Shown: in pieces, positions 27,503 through 35,316 of the stretch | Layout of the letters: the number at the start of each line of letters is the position of its first letter | Numbering within the stretch: the stretch's first letter is position 1 | Origin: Actinomycetes bacterium | Lineage (GTDB): Bacteria; Actinomycetota; Actinomycetes; Nanopelagicales; Nanopelagicaceae | Reading direction: 5' to 3' | NCBI GenBank assembly: GCA_025363635.1 | Contig: JANYDL010000014.1 | Span: forward strand, 1 to 54,183 | Length of the DNA stretch: 54,183 nucleotides | Position numbers and translations under genes: made by a program | The notes under the pieces: generated by a model | The model's database searches: none | The model's input: the letters and a program-made list of their open reading frames with translations, nothing else | Told to the model about the DNA's origin: nothing

Positions 27503-27997
27503 ATGGTTGCACATAAAGTGGAGATGAAAGCCAGTGCTCGCGAAAGTGCCATCCCAGTGACTGCAATTCCGTACCCGCATCCAAGTGATTACCTTGGAAC
27601 TATTGCAATTCCGGCCCTCAAAAGCGTCAATCCCTTTTATGAAGGTACCGAGGAATATGAATTGAAACGCGGCGTGGGGCATTTCATTGGCAGTGTCCTG
27701 CATGGAGTTGTTGACAACTCCGTACTTGCTGGACATCGAGATTCAGTGTTTTCCAATTTAGGAAAATTGAAAATGGGCGATCTTATCTTCATCGACGACA
27801 TTACTGGGAAATTCACCTATGAGGTTGCAAAATTCAGAATCGTACTGGCCGACGACAGAACCGCCATTGTTCCAACAAAGACAGCGGTCTTAACATTGAG
27901 TACCTACTATCCATTTCACTTCTTTGGAAATGCTCCAAAGCGGTTTATCGTCAGTGCAAATCTAATCAATCCGATTGAGACCCTCAAGAAAGCCTGA
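27503..27997 (+). CDS. Class D/E-like sortase lacking the catalytic cysteine
   Basis: 164 residues. Sortase core: YLGTIAIPALKSVNPFYEGT, RGVGHFIGSVLHG, SVLAGHRDSVFSNLGKLKMG with the catalytic His78, and NAPKRFIVSANL with the conserved Arg147. The active-site TLxTCYPF strand reads TLSTYYPF, with Tyr135 (codon TAC, 27905-27907) in the Cys position; TGC to TAC is a single transition. There is also no N-terminal membrane anchor or signal peptide, normally present in sortases. So it is a dead or decaying sortase, or a repurposed fold. None of the secreted proteins in this window has an LPxTG sorting signal. No ribosome site stands out before the ATG. Confidence 0.85.
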   Translation: MVAHKVEMKASARESAIPVTAIPYPHPSDYLGTIAIPALKSVNPFYEGTEEYELKRGVGHFIGSVLHGVVDNSVLAGHRDSVFSNLGKLKMGDLIFIDDITGKFTYEVAKFRIVLADDRTAIVPTKTAVLTLSTYYPFHFFGNAPKRFIVSANLINPIETLKKA

Positions 27998-28036
27998 CGT
28001 AATACCTTCTTCATAAACTGTGAGAAACTGCCTCTT

Positions 28037-29635
28037 ATGATTTCCACACAGAGCCTTGAGTTACGCGCCGGGGCGCGACTCCTCGTCTCTGGGGTCACAG
28101 TACGCATCAATCATGGTGATCGCATTGGCTTTGTTGGGCGAAATGGTGCAGGAAAAAGCACCCTTGCCAAAGTGCTCGCTGGTGAAACTTTACCGGCCGG
28201 CGGCCAGGTACTGCGTAGCGGTGGTATTGGTTATCTACCTCAGGATCCACGCACCGGCGATGAAGAGGGCACAGTTGTTGAGAGAATTCTTTCTGTACGC
28301 GGATTAGATCTCATCGTGAACCGAATGCGTCAGGCGGAAGAAGCCATGGCTACGACAGAAGGTTCCGAGCTCGAGAACGTAATGAATAGATATAGTCGGG
28401 CAGAGAGCGAATTTACCGTTGCCGGTGGATATAGCGCGACAGCAGAAGCCGAGGCGATCGCCACGAGCCTTGGAATTCCAGAGCGACTCTTTGACGAACC
28501 CCTCTCTTCGCTCAGCGGCGGTCAACGCCGTCGAATTGAACTGGCACGAATACTTTTTAGTGGGGCGGAGACTCTTCTTCTGGACGAACCGACCAATCAC
28601 CTCGACGCCGATTCGGTTACTTGGTTGCGCGAGTATTTACTTAAGTACTCTGGTGGCCTTGTTGTGATTAGCCACGATGTGAATCTTATTGAAACTGTCG
28701 TAAATAAAGTCTTTTATCTAGACGCCAATAGAAATGTCATCGATGTCTACAACTTGGGATGGAAAAAATATCTTCTGCAACGTGAACAAGATGAGCATCG
28801 ACGAAAAATTGATCGCGCAAATGCGGAAAAGAAAGCAGCGATACTCGAAAAGCAGGCAGAGAAATTGCGAGCGAAAGCAACCAAAGCCAAGGCCGCACAG
28901 GGCATGTTTCGACGTGCAGAGAAACTTCTCTCAGACCTAGAAGAAGTGCGAAAGACCGACAGAGTCGCAAAATTGCGATTTCCTACGCCAGCGCCCTGTG
29001 GCAAGACGCCCTTGTCCGCTTCAGCCCTGAGTAAGTCCTACGGTTCACTTGAAGTTTTCACAGATGTCGATCTTGCGATCGATAAAGGCTCCAGAGTTGT
29101 CATCCTTGGATTAAATGGCGCAGGGAAAACGACCTTACTTCGGATGCTCGCGGGTGAATTAGAACCTGACACTGGTGAAGTCGTTGCGGGTCACGGATTA
29201 CGAATCGGTTATTACGCTCAAGAGCACGAATCACTTGATTACGAGCGCAGTGTGCTTGAAAACATGCAAAGTTCTTCTCCAAATATTCGCGAACCTGAAG
29301 CAAGGAATGTGTTGGGCTCATTCCTGTTCACCGGAGACGATGTTCATAAACCGGTGAAGGTGCTGAGCGGCGGAGAACGAACTCGACTTGCCCTAGCCGT
29401 ACTTGTTGTAAGCGCGGCAAATGTTCTGCTCTTGGATGAACCGACTAACAACTTAGACCCTGCATCTCGGGCAGAAATATTAGGGGCGCTAGGCGAGTAT
29501 CAAGGCTCAGTCATTTTGGTATCACATGATGAAGGAGCAGTTCGCGCTCTCAAACCAGACCGAGTGCTTTTGCTTCCAGATGGTGATGAAGACTTGTGGA
29601 ATGAAAATTATCTAGATCTGGTAGAAATTGACTAA
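28037..29635 (+). CDS. ABC-F family ATPase (ribosome-associated)
   Basis: 532 residues with two ATPase domains and no membrane segments. Domain 1: GRNGAGKSTLAKVL, SGGQRRRIELARILF, LLLDEPTNHLD. A charged linker with EKQAEKLRAKATKAKAAQGM (P-site-interaction-like helices, about 235-300). Domain 2: GLNGAGKTTLLRML, SGGERTRLALAVLV, LLLDEPTNNLD. ABC-F proteins act on ribosomes in translation control or antibiotic protection; the paralogue cannot be named safely. It starts 40 bases after the sortase gene and its stop overlaps the convergent MFS stop. Confidence 0.92.
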   Translation: MISTQSLELRAGARLLVSGVTVRINHGDRIGFVGRNGAGKSTLAKVLAGETLPAGGQVLRSGGIGYLPQDPRTGDEEGTVVERILSVRGLDLIVNRMRQAEEAMATTEGSELENVMNRYSRAESEFTVAGGYSATAEAEAIATSLGIPERLFDEPLSSLSGGQRRRIELARILFSGAETLLLDEPTNHLDADSVTWLREYLLKYSGGLVVISHDVNLIETVVNKVFYLDANRNVIDVYNLGWKKYLLQREQDEHRRKIDRANAEKKAAILEKQAEKLRAKATKAKAAQGMFRRAEKLLSDLEEVRKTDRVAKLRFPTPAPCGKTPLSASALSKSYGSLEVFTDVDLAIDKGSRVVILGLNGAGKTTLLRMLAGELEPDTGEVVAGHGLRIGYYAQEHESLDYERSVLENMQSSSPNIREPEARNVLGSFLFTGDDVHKPVKVLSGGERTRLALAVLVVSAANVLLLDEPTNNLDPASRAEILGALGEYQGSVILVSHDEGAVRALKPDRVLLLPDGDEDLWNENYLDLVEID

Positions 29636-30861
29636 TCTTTAATCACATTTCTCTCTCGCTCTGGCAATTTCAATCGTGAAGCAAAAATGGAGACGAGAAT
29701 TAATCCTAAAATAAGTGTACTAATCCATATTTTCCAATGCCCAGAACCTAATAATAATCCAGCAGTGGCCGGACCCATGATCATGCCGATCTGCCAAGTA
29801 TTAGTGCTGGCCGCGTTGTAACGTCCTCGTAAATGCTCCGGCGCTAATTGATTGACAATCGCTGGCACCACGGGCGACCAGACCATTTCTCCAAGGGCAA
29901 AGACAAACTGGCACAAGATAATGGCCGGTACCGCAAAACCCGTGGAGATCCCCGCAATTGAAAGAATCCCCCATGAAAGTGCCCACAAAAGTGTTGCGAT
30001 CGCTAATCCCTTTCGTCGAGGAAGTCTTTCCAATCTTTTGATAATCCAAAGTTGGAATAGTGCGATAACAGAGGTATTGACCGCATAGGCCCAAGCAAGT
30101 CGAGAAGGTTGGACTTGGCCAACCGAGGTTGCGAACGAAGTAAAACCCATCTCCAGTTGGCTATAGCTCAAGAAAATTCCGAAGAGCGCAACAAACCACA
30201 CTTTTACAAAGGTCTTGTCGCGAATGACATCGATCCATCCTCCTTCTAATTCGGCCCTTGTTACTCGCTCTTCCTTTGTCCGGTGACCCACTTCCCGCAA
30301 GGTAACAACCACACCCAAATAGATGAAATATGAAATTCCATCGCCTATATATAATCTTTCAAATGATTGAGGATTATCGAGCGAGACGATCAGAGATGAA
30401 ACCATCCCACCTAAACCCAGTCCTAAATTAAGTAGAGCAAATTGCGATCCATAGATTCGTTCACGTAAGTGGACTGGCGTTAGTTCGGTATTTAGCGCTC
30501 CTTGGCTTGGCCACATTCCAGACTGCCCCACGGCACAAATTGTCAGAATTAGGAATGCATCGCGGACACTTCTAATCTGGGATAAAGCGGCGTACCCCAA
30601 ACCGGAAATAATCAGCGTGACCATCAGGACCGGTTTCGGTCCCCACTTATCAATCAAAGACCCAAGCAGTGGCGCAACCACCAACGAGACGATCGCTGTA
30701 TAACTAAATATAACCCCAGCCATTTGCGTTGAGAATCCTCGTATTGAGTGAAGGTAAACGAATGCAAAGGGGAGTACAAGCCCGTTTCCCAATGCGCTGA
30801 GTGTAATTCCCAAAAGCATTCTTCTCACCAATGGCGGTAACCGTTGCTCTTGGGTGCTCAC
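29632..30861 (-). CDS. MFS transporter (drug exporter-like)
   Basis: 409 residues, about 12 membrane helices. The DHA1-type motif A is seen as GSLIDKWGPKPVLMVTLIIS and its second-half copy near WIIKRLERLPRRKGLAIATL. Motif LTPVHLRERIYGSQFALLNL and the C-terminal LAPEHLRGRYNAASTNTWQI are typical of MFS exporters related to MdtH/YttB. Substrate unknown. Monocistronic by context: convergent with the ABC-F gene and followed upstream by the secreted protein gene on the same strand 40 bases away. Confidence 0.88.
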   Translation of the reverse strand: MSTQEQRLPPLVRRMLLGITLSALGNGLVLPFAFVYLHSIRGFSTQMAGVIFSYTAIVSLVVAPLLGSLIDKWGPKPVLMVTLIISGLGYAALSQIRSVRDAFLILTICAVGQSGMWPSQGALNTELTPVHLRERIYGSQFALLNLGLGLGGMVSSLIVSLDNPQSFERLYIGDGISYFIYLGVVVTLREVGHRTKEERVTRAELEGGWIDVIRDKTFVKVWFVALFGIFLSYSQLEMGFTSFATSVGQVQPSRLAWAYAVNTSVIALFQLWIIKRLERLPRRKGLAIATLLWALSWGILSIAGISTGFAVPAIILCQFVFALGEMVWSPVVPAIVNQLAPEHLRGRYNAASTNTWQIGMIMGPATAGLLLGSGHWKIWISTLILGLILVSIFASRLKLPERERNVIKD

Positions 30862-30901
30862 ATCATCATTCTAATCGGTTGAATCTCTTCGACAGTCACC
30901 T

Positions 30902-32611
30902 TTAATTCTGCCAGATCACATTAAATTCCTCTGCCACGGTTCCATCTACAATCCATCGATAATGTCTCAGACCTGGGGTAGTTACAGTAATTGATTTCCA
31001 AGGCGCCACATTTGCAGGATCATCACATTGCCAATTTACTCGAAGGCCCCATGGCGTATTCCAAAAATTTCCGGTCCCGAGTGAAGTCCATACTCCGTTG
31101 ACCTGTTCTTCAAGTGCGACTGAATTAATTTTCTTCCAGCAGTAAGAAAAAGGACCGATCGCCGATGTACCGGTAGGACATACAGCGTATTTATACCCAT
31201 CAGAACGAGGTACGCCGTTTACAGTACTCAACCAACAATCCGCAAATAAATCTTGATTATCCGTGTAAGAATTCCAAACCCTCAATTTCAAGATATCTTG
31301 TCCAGAAACATTCGCGCCCACATACATCGTACGGTTAATATCGATGGTCAGTCTTTGAGTTGAAGGACATGGCACACCATCGGCACTTTGACCGCTAAAC
31401 ATCAAGTCACACGATGCCGGAACATGCGGTACTCCCAGATTATGAAGAACCTCGTGCACCCAAGTTTGGCTTGCGTAATTATCAAAGAATGGAGTCTTCT
31501 TCCCACACTCTTCCAGCCCTATGGCGACGACCGCCGAGTTGCCAGGCATTGAAGCCTCACCGCAATAATTCGGACCAACAATTGTTTTCGTATCAACGAA
31601 GAAAACAAAATCCTTGCGATTAAGGCTTGGGGTGTCGAGAAAGCCAATTTCTTTCATGAGTTCGGTATAAGCGCCCGTGTTGTTGAGAAAATAATCCGTT
31701 GGCTTACTTGAGCGGAAATATGTCACGTCGTATCCGGAAGAAGTAGAGTCAATTTGAAATGTCAGCCCCAGTTCTTCCTTCAAATACTGCGTGCCGGCGC
31801 TTAAAACATTCGCGATTACCCCATTGATGTCGTAAGAATGATCCTCTCCATCTGAGGGAACGACATAGATTGGTTTGATCTGATAGCCAGAATAGATATC
31901 TGCCACATCTGCAGTCACACGAGCTGCTGAAATTTCTACGGTGCGAATAACCTCTGTTGCTGCGAGATACAAATCTGATCCCGTCTGCATCGCCGAAACA
32001 GTGCACTTGCCTGATGAAATTAAAGTCAGCACATTTCCAAGAAGGCTGCATATTCCATTCGACGAGGTCTTGTATGTGATAGGCATACCGGACCAACTGG
32101 TACCGTCAAGCAGATAAGTGCCTTGGCTAAGTAGTAAGGCTCCAGGCAAGTGAAAATTTATCTGATTTAAACCTAAGACCAGCAATTTCGCAGAAACTGG
32201 CGAAGCCGCTAAATAATTACCGTCTCCCGTCTGGCTAAAGAGCAATGAGCAATTGCCTATCTGTCCTGTCAAGATAATCTTTGAGCCAACTGTGGAGCAT
32301 ACTTCAGGGGATTTGCTCGTCGACACAACCTTTAACTTGGAAGAACTTGCTGCTGTAAATAATACGGACTGAACTGTGACGCTCACTTGAGAGGGGAGAA
32401 TGAAGGTTATCACTTGCGTTTTCTTCGAAAGCTGCCATACAAGTTTTGAGTTGAGGGATACGCAAACAAATGTTCCGGATTTGCTTCCGACTTTAAGACA
32501 AGGCCCGCCGGTCTTGACTATTGCCGCATTTGCCGAAGCGGTCTCCAGCACGGAGCTAGATATCGCGAGCGCGAGTGCCCAAATGAACACAGCGCTCCAT
32601 TTTTTTGCCAT
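30902..32611 (-). CDS. Secreted metzincin-like zinc protease with adhesin-type repeats
   Basis: 569 residues. Signal peptide MAKKWSAVFIWALALAISSS ... ANA. Residues about 30-240 hold beta repeats of the kind ICSLLGNVLTLISSGKCTVS-AMQTGSDLYLAA, common in bacterial surface proteins. The catalytic-like part has HEVLHNLGVPH at 386-396, an exact HExxHxxGxxH metzincin zinc site, followed by DLMFSGQ as a possible Met-turn. Eight or more Cys in the C-terminal half suggest disulfides. The ATG at 32611 starts a clean signal peptide; the open frame reaches a GTG at 32638. Substrate unknown; nutrient-scavenging or surface processing are possible. Divergent from the decarboxylase gene. Confidence 0.8.
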   Translation of the reverse strand: MAKKWSAVFIWALALAISSSVLETASANAAIVKTGGPCLKVGSKSGTFVCVSLNSKLVWQLSKKTQVITFILPSQVSVTVQSVLFTAASSSKLKVVSTSKSPEVCSTVGSKIILTGQIGNCSLLFSQTGDGNYLAASPVSAKLLVLGLNQINFHLPGALLLSQGTYLLDGTSWSGMPITYKTSSNGICSLLGNVLTLISSGKCTVSAMQTGSDLYLAATEVIRTVEISAARVTADVADIYSGYQIKPIYVVPSDGEDHSYDINGVIANVLSAGTQYLKEELGLTFQIDSTSSGYDVTYFRSSKPTDYFLNNTGAYTELMKEIGFLDTPSLNRKDFVFFVDTKTIVGPNYCGEASMPGNSAVVAIGLEECGKKTPFFDNYASQTWVHEVLHNLGVPHVPASCDLMFSGQSADGVPCPSTQRLTIDINRTMYVGANVSGQDILKLRVWNSYTDNQDLFADCWLSTVNGVPRSDGYKYAVCPTGTSAIGPFSYCWKKINSVALEEQVNGVWTSLGTGNFWNTPWGLRVNWQCDDPANVAPWKSITVTTPGLRHYRWIVDGTVAEEFNVIWQN

Positions 32612-32671
32612 AATTGAGGATATAACATTGCAAATCACTAGAACGCTTTGTAGCCATTGATCTTTGAGTGA

Positions 32672-34123
32672 ATGGGAGTCAATACCGTGCGCCCTTCCCT
32701 TCGAAAGAACGCCCCGCTACTTGATGCTTATCTAACATATCTTCAGAGCCGACATCTTCCCTTTACTATTCCTGGGCACAAGCAGAGAGCATCGCTGCTG
32801 GATCCCGATCTTGGCGCGGTGGTTGACGTCGATATCCCATTATTTGGAGGACTTGACGAAATCAAACTCACACGGGGAGTTTTACGCGACGCTGAATCGT
32901 TGGCAGCTCAATTATGGGGCGGTACTTGGGCACGCTTTTCCACTGGGGGCTCAACTCACGCAAATCAAGCGCTCGTTTTCTCCTTAGGCAAGCCTGGAGA
33001 CAAAGTTGCACTAAGTAGAAATTCTCATCGCTCGCTATTAACCGCGCTCGTTCTTGCTGGATTAGAACCCATCTGGCTCACGCCCGAGATCGATAAAAAA
33101 ACAGGAGTACCCACGGGAATACCGCTTCACGAACTGGAGAGAGCGCTCGCTGAAAATCCCATCGCATTATTACTGACTGAACCCGGATATCTCGGCACGC
33201 TCTCAGATCTGTCTCGACTTGTTGAGCGAGCACATCGCGCCGGTATACCTGTAATCGTCGATGCCGCCTGGGGAGGCCATTTCGGATTTCACAAAGCGCT
33301 GCCCTCGCATCCACTTCAACTTGGTGCTGATGCCTTTGTCACGAGCGTTCACAAAGCGCTCCCGGGTTACAGCGCTTCGGCGCTTGCTATTGCGAATTCG
33401 CAATTCCTTGAAGTGGCAAAACTCGAGCAAGGATTTGAATCTACTCATACAACCTCTCCCGCAGGAGCGCCACTGGCTTCTATTGATGGAGTGCGGGCTC
33501 TGCTCCAAGCAAGAGGTGGAGAACTTCTCGAACAACTACTTCAGAACGTTTCAGAATTTCGTGAAAGTTTGATCTCAGAATTTGGTGAGAATGTGCTGCT
33601 CAAGCCTTCTGACTTTGCGCACCAAAGATTCGACCCAACCAAACTCGTACTTCGGGCGAATGCACTGGGCGCTGATGGAATCGCTATTGAAAAAGATCTG
33701 ATTGCGAATGGCATTCGAGTGGAAATGGCAGATCGCGATACTGTCGTATTCCTAGCCACACTGGCTGATGACGCAGCGGCATTCCGTGGGTTGAAAGAAG
33801 CACTTATTCCTGTGTTGAAGGAGCACATTGGTGCTCCTCGCGAAAGCGGTACGGCCCTGAGTTGGTCAATCTCTCCCCTACGAGGAATCTCGATGAGAGA
33901 GGCCTTCTTTGCGCAAAGCGAAATTGTTAGTGCGGATCACGCTAATGGACGACTGAGCGCAGATCTTATTGCGCCATATCCTCCGGGAGTGGCTGTGCTA
34001 GCTCCCGGGGAAGTCATTACGGCTCAGATCGTGAATGGACTCCAACGGGCACGAAAAGATGGTGTCAGAATCGCTTATGCGACCGATCCTACCTTGCAAA
34101 CTTTTCGCGTAGTCATTATTTAG
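32672..34123 (+). CDS. Orn/Lys/Arg decarboxylase family PLP enzyme
   Basis: 483 residues, like Bacillus SpeA. Fold-type I PLP enzyme: LPFTIPGHKQ, FSTGGSTHANQALVFSLGKP, SRNSHRSLLTALVLAGLEP, PVIVDAAWGGHFGFH and the PLP-binding Lys in FVTSVHKALPGYSASAL. C-terminal OKR_DC_1_C domain with YPPGVAVLAPGEVIT. It probably makes a polyamine precursor (agmatine, cadaverine or putrescine); the exact amino acid is uncertain, with arginine the commonest for this length. No other polyamine gene nearby. Confidence 0.9.
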   Translation: MGVNTVRPSLRKNAPLLDAYLTYLQSRHLPFTIPGHKQRASLLDPDLGAVVDVDIPLFGGLDEIKLTRGVLRDAESLAAQLWGGTWARFSTGGSTHANQALVFSLGKPGDKVALSRNSHRSLLTALVLAGLEPIWLTPEIDKKTGVPTGIPLHELERALAENPIALLLTEPGYLGTLSDLSRLVERAHRAGIPVIVDAAWGGHFGFHKALPSHPLQLGADAFVTSVHKALPGYSASALAIANSQFLEVAKLEQGFESTHTTSPAGAPLASIDGVRALLQARGGELLEQLLQNVSEFRESLISEFGENVLLKPSDFAHQRFDPTKLVLRANALGADGIAIEKDLIANGIRVEMADRDTVVFLATLADDAAAFRGLKEALIPVLKEHIGAPRESGTALSWSISPLRGISMREAFFAQSEIVSADHANGRLSADLIAPYPPGVAVLAPGEVITAQIVNGLQRARKDGVRIAYATDPTLQTFRVVII

Positions 34124-34185
34124 GGCTCCGAGACTCAGGCGGGTACGCTAGTGGCCATCGTCAAGGATTTATTTTTAGGGAGAAT

Positions 34186-34413
34186 GTGAGTTACACAATG
34201 GATCAAAATTGGAAAGCGACTGGGCTTACATGTGACCACTGCGCTCAATCAGTGACCAAAAGTCTTATGGGCATCGCAGGCATGGAAAACGTCAGCGTGG
34301 AGGTGCACCCGGAAGCACCAAGTTCGATCGCGACTAAGGGATCAAGAGAATTTAGCCCCGAGGAGATTAGTTTTGCAATGCGCCAAGCTGGTCGGTACAT
34401 CTTGGCTAAGTAG
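34186..34413 (+). CDS. Heavy-metal-associated (HMA) domain protein, CopZ-like
   Basis: 75 residues. Single ferredoxin-like HMA domain with the metal-binding GLTCDHCAQSV motif (CxxC). Such proteins carry Cu(I) in the cytoplasm. The second half (VEVHPEAPSSIATKGSREFS) lacks the usual strand symmetry of CopZ but keeps the EISFAMRQAGRYI helix. GTG at 34186 with AGGGAG (34177-34182) just upstream; ATG at 34198 possible. No copper ATPase is near; the next gene is a homocysteine methyltransferase-like protein 27 bases on, probably co-transcribed. Confidence 0.82.
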   Translation: MSYTMDQNWKATGLTCDHCAQSVTKSLMGIAGMENVSVEVHPEAPSSIATKGSREFSPEEISFAMRQAGRYILAK

Positions 34414-34440
34414 CCAAACTCTTTTGTCAGAGGAGAAAAT

Positions 34441-35316
34441 TTGTCAATCTATGAGGTCTTAGAAAAAACTGTTCTCGTTTCCGATGGCGCTATGGGGACG
34501 ATGTTACAAACACGCGGTCTCACAGATGGCGGGGCACCAGAATTATGGAACGTGGATCGCCCGGAAGAAATTGAAGCGATTCTCGAAGAATATGCATCAG
34601 CAGGCGCTCGACTCATAACGACAAATACTTTTGGCGGGACACGGGGTCGCCTTGCAATGCATGGTCTTGAATCTCGTCTTTTTGATCTCAACAAAGCAGG
34701 TGCTGAGATCGCGCGAAAAGTTGCAGACCGTCATCCGGGGACTTATGTCATGGGAGATGTTGGGCCATCAGGTGATTTGATGGAACCTATGGGAACTATG
34801 ACTCCGGAAAGCGCAAAAGAACTTTTCGCAGAACAAATAGGTGCACTCGTTGCGGGCGGCGTTGACGCAATTTTGATCGAAACGATGAGTGATTTAGGCG
34901 AGGTGGAAGCCGCAGTTCGAGCAGTTCAGAGTATCGCCGAAGATATGCCTATCATCGCAACCTTAAGTTTTGACACTAATTTAAGAACGATGATGGGTGT
35001 GAAGCCAGCACAAGCAGTGCAATTCCTTTCTAGCCTCGGTGTGAGAATTATTGGCGCGAACTGCGGTCGAGGAATGGATGAAATGCGGTTGATTGCAGTT
35101 CAAATGGTGGAAGGACGACAAGAGGGCGTTTTCATCATCACGCAATCAAATGCTGGATTGCCGGTCCTCGTTGGTGATGAATTCATTTACCAAGGTTCTC
35201 CCGAAGAAATGGCTGAATTCGCTCAAGAAATGAAGATGTTGGGAGTAAATATTGTGGGATCTTGTTGTGGTTCGTCGCCGGCTCACACTGCTGCCATTAC
35301 TGCAGCGCTTGCGTGA
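34441..35316 (+). CDS. Homocysteine S-methyltransferase domain protein
   Basis: 291 residues, a single Pfam S-methyl_trans type barrel such as the N-terminal module of MetH or BhmT/MmuM. SDGAMGTMLQTRGLTDGG, LITTNTFGGTRGRL, and zinc-thiolate ligands in GANCGRGMDEM and VGSCCGSSPAHT. There is no B12 or folate domain, so it needs a partner for cobalamin or a small methyl donor (betaine, SMM or methylated thiol). TTG start has GAGGAG at about 34428-34435. Its 3' end overlaps the convergent ABC exporter by 20 bases. Confidence 0.87.
   Translation: MSIYEVLEKTVLVSDGAMGTMLQTRGLTDGGAPELWNVDRPEEIEAILEEYASAGARLITTNTFGGTRGRLAMHGLESRLFDLNKAGAEIARKVADRHPGTYVMGDVGPSGDLMEPMGTMTPESAKELFAEQIGALVAGGVDAILIETMSDLGEVEAAVRAVQSIAEDMPIIATLSFDTNLRTMMGVKPAQAVQFLSSLGVRIIGANCGRGMDEMRLIAVQMVEGRQEGVFIITQSNAGLPVLVGDEFIYQGSPEEMAEFAQEMKMLGVNIVGSCCGSSPAHTAAITAALA

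Noticed and set aside
29801-30094. 97-codon Cys-rich frame within the MFS gene
   Set aside because: Same-strand shadow of a clear transporter gene.
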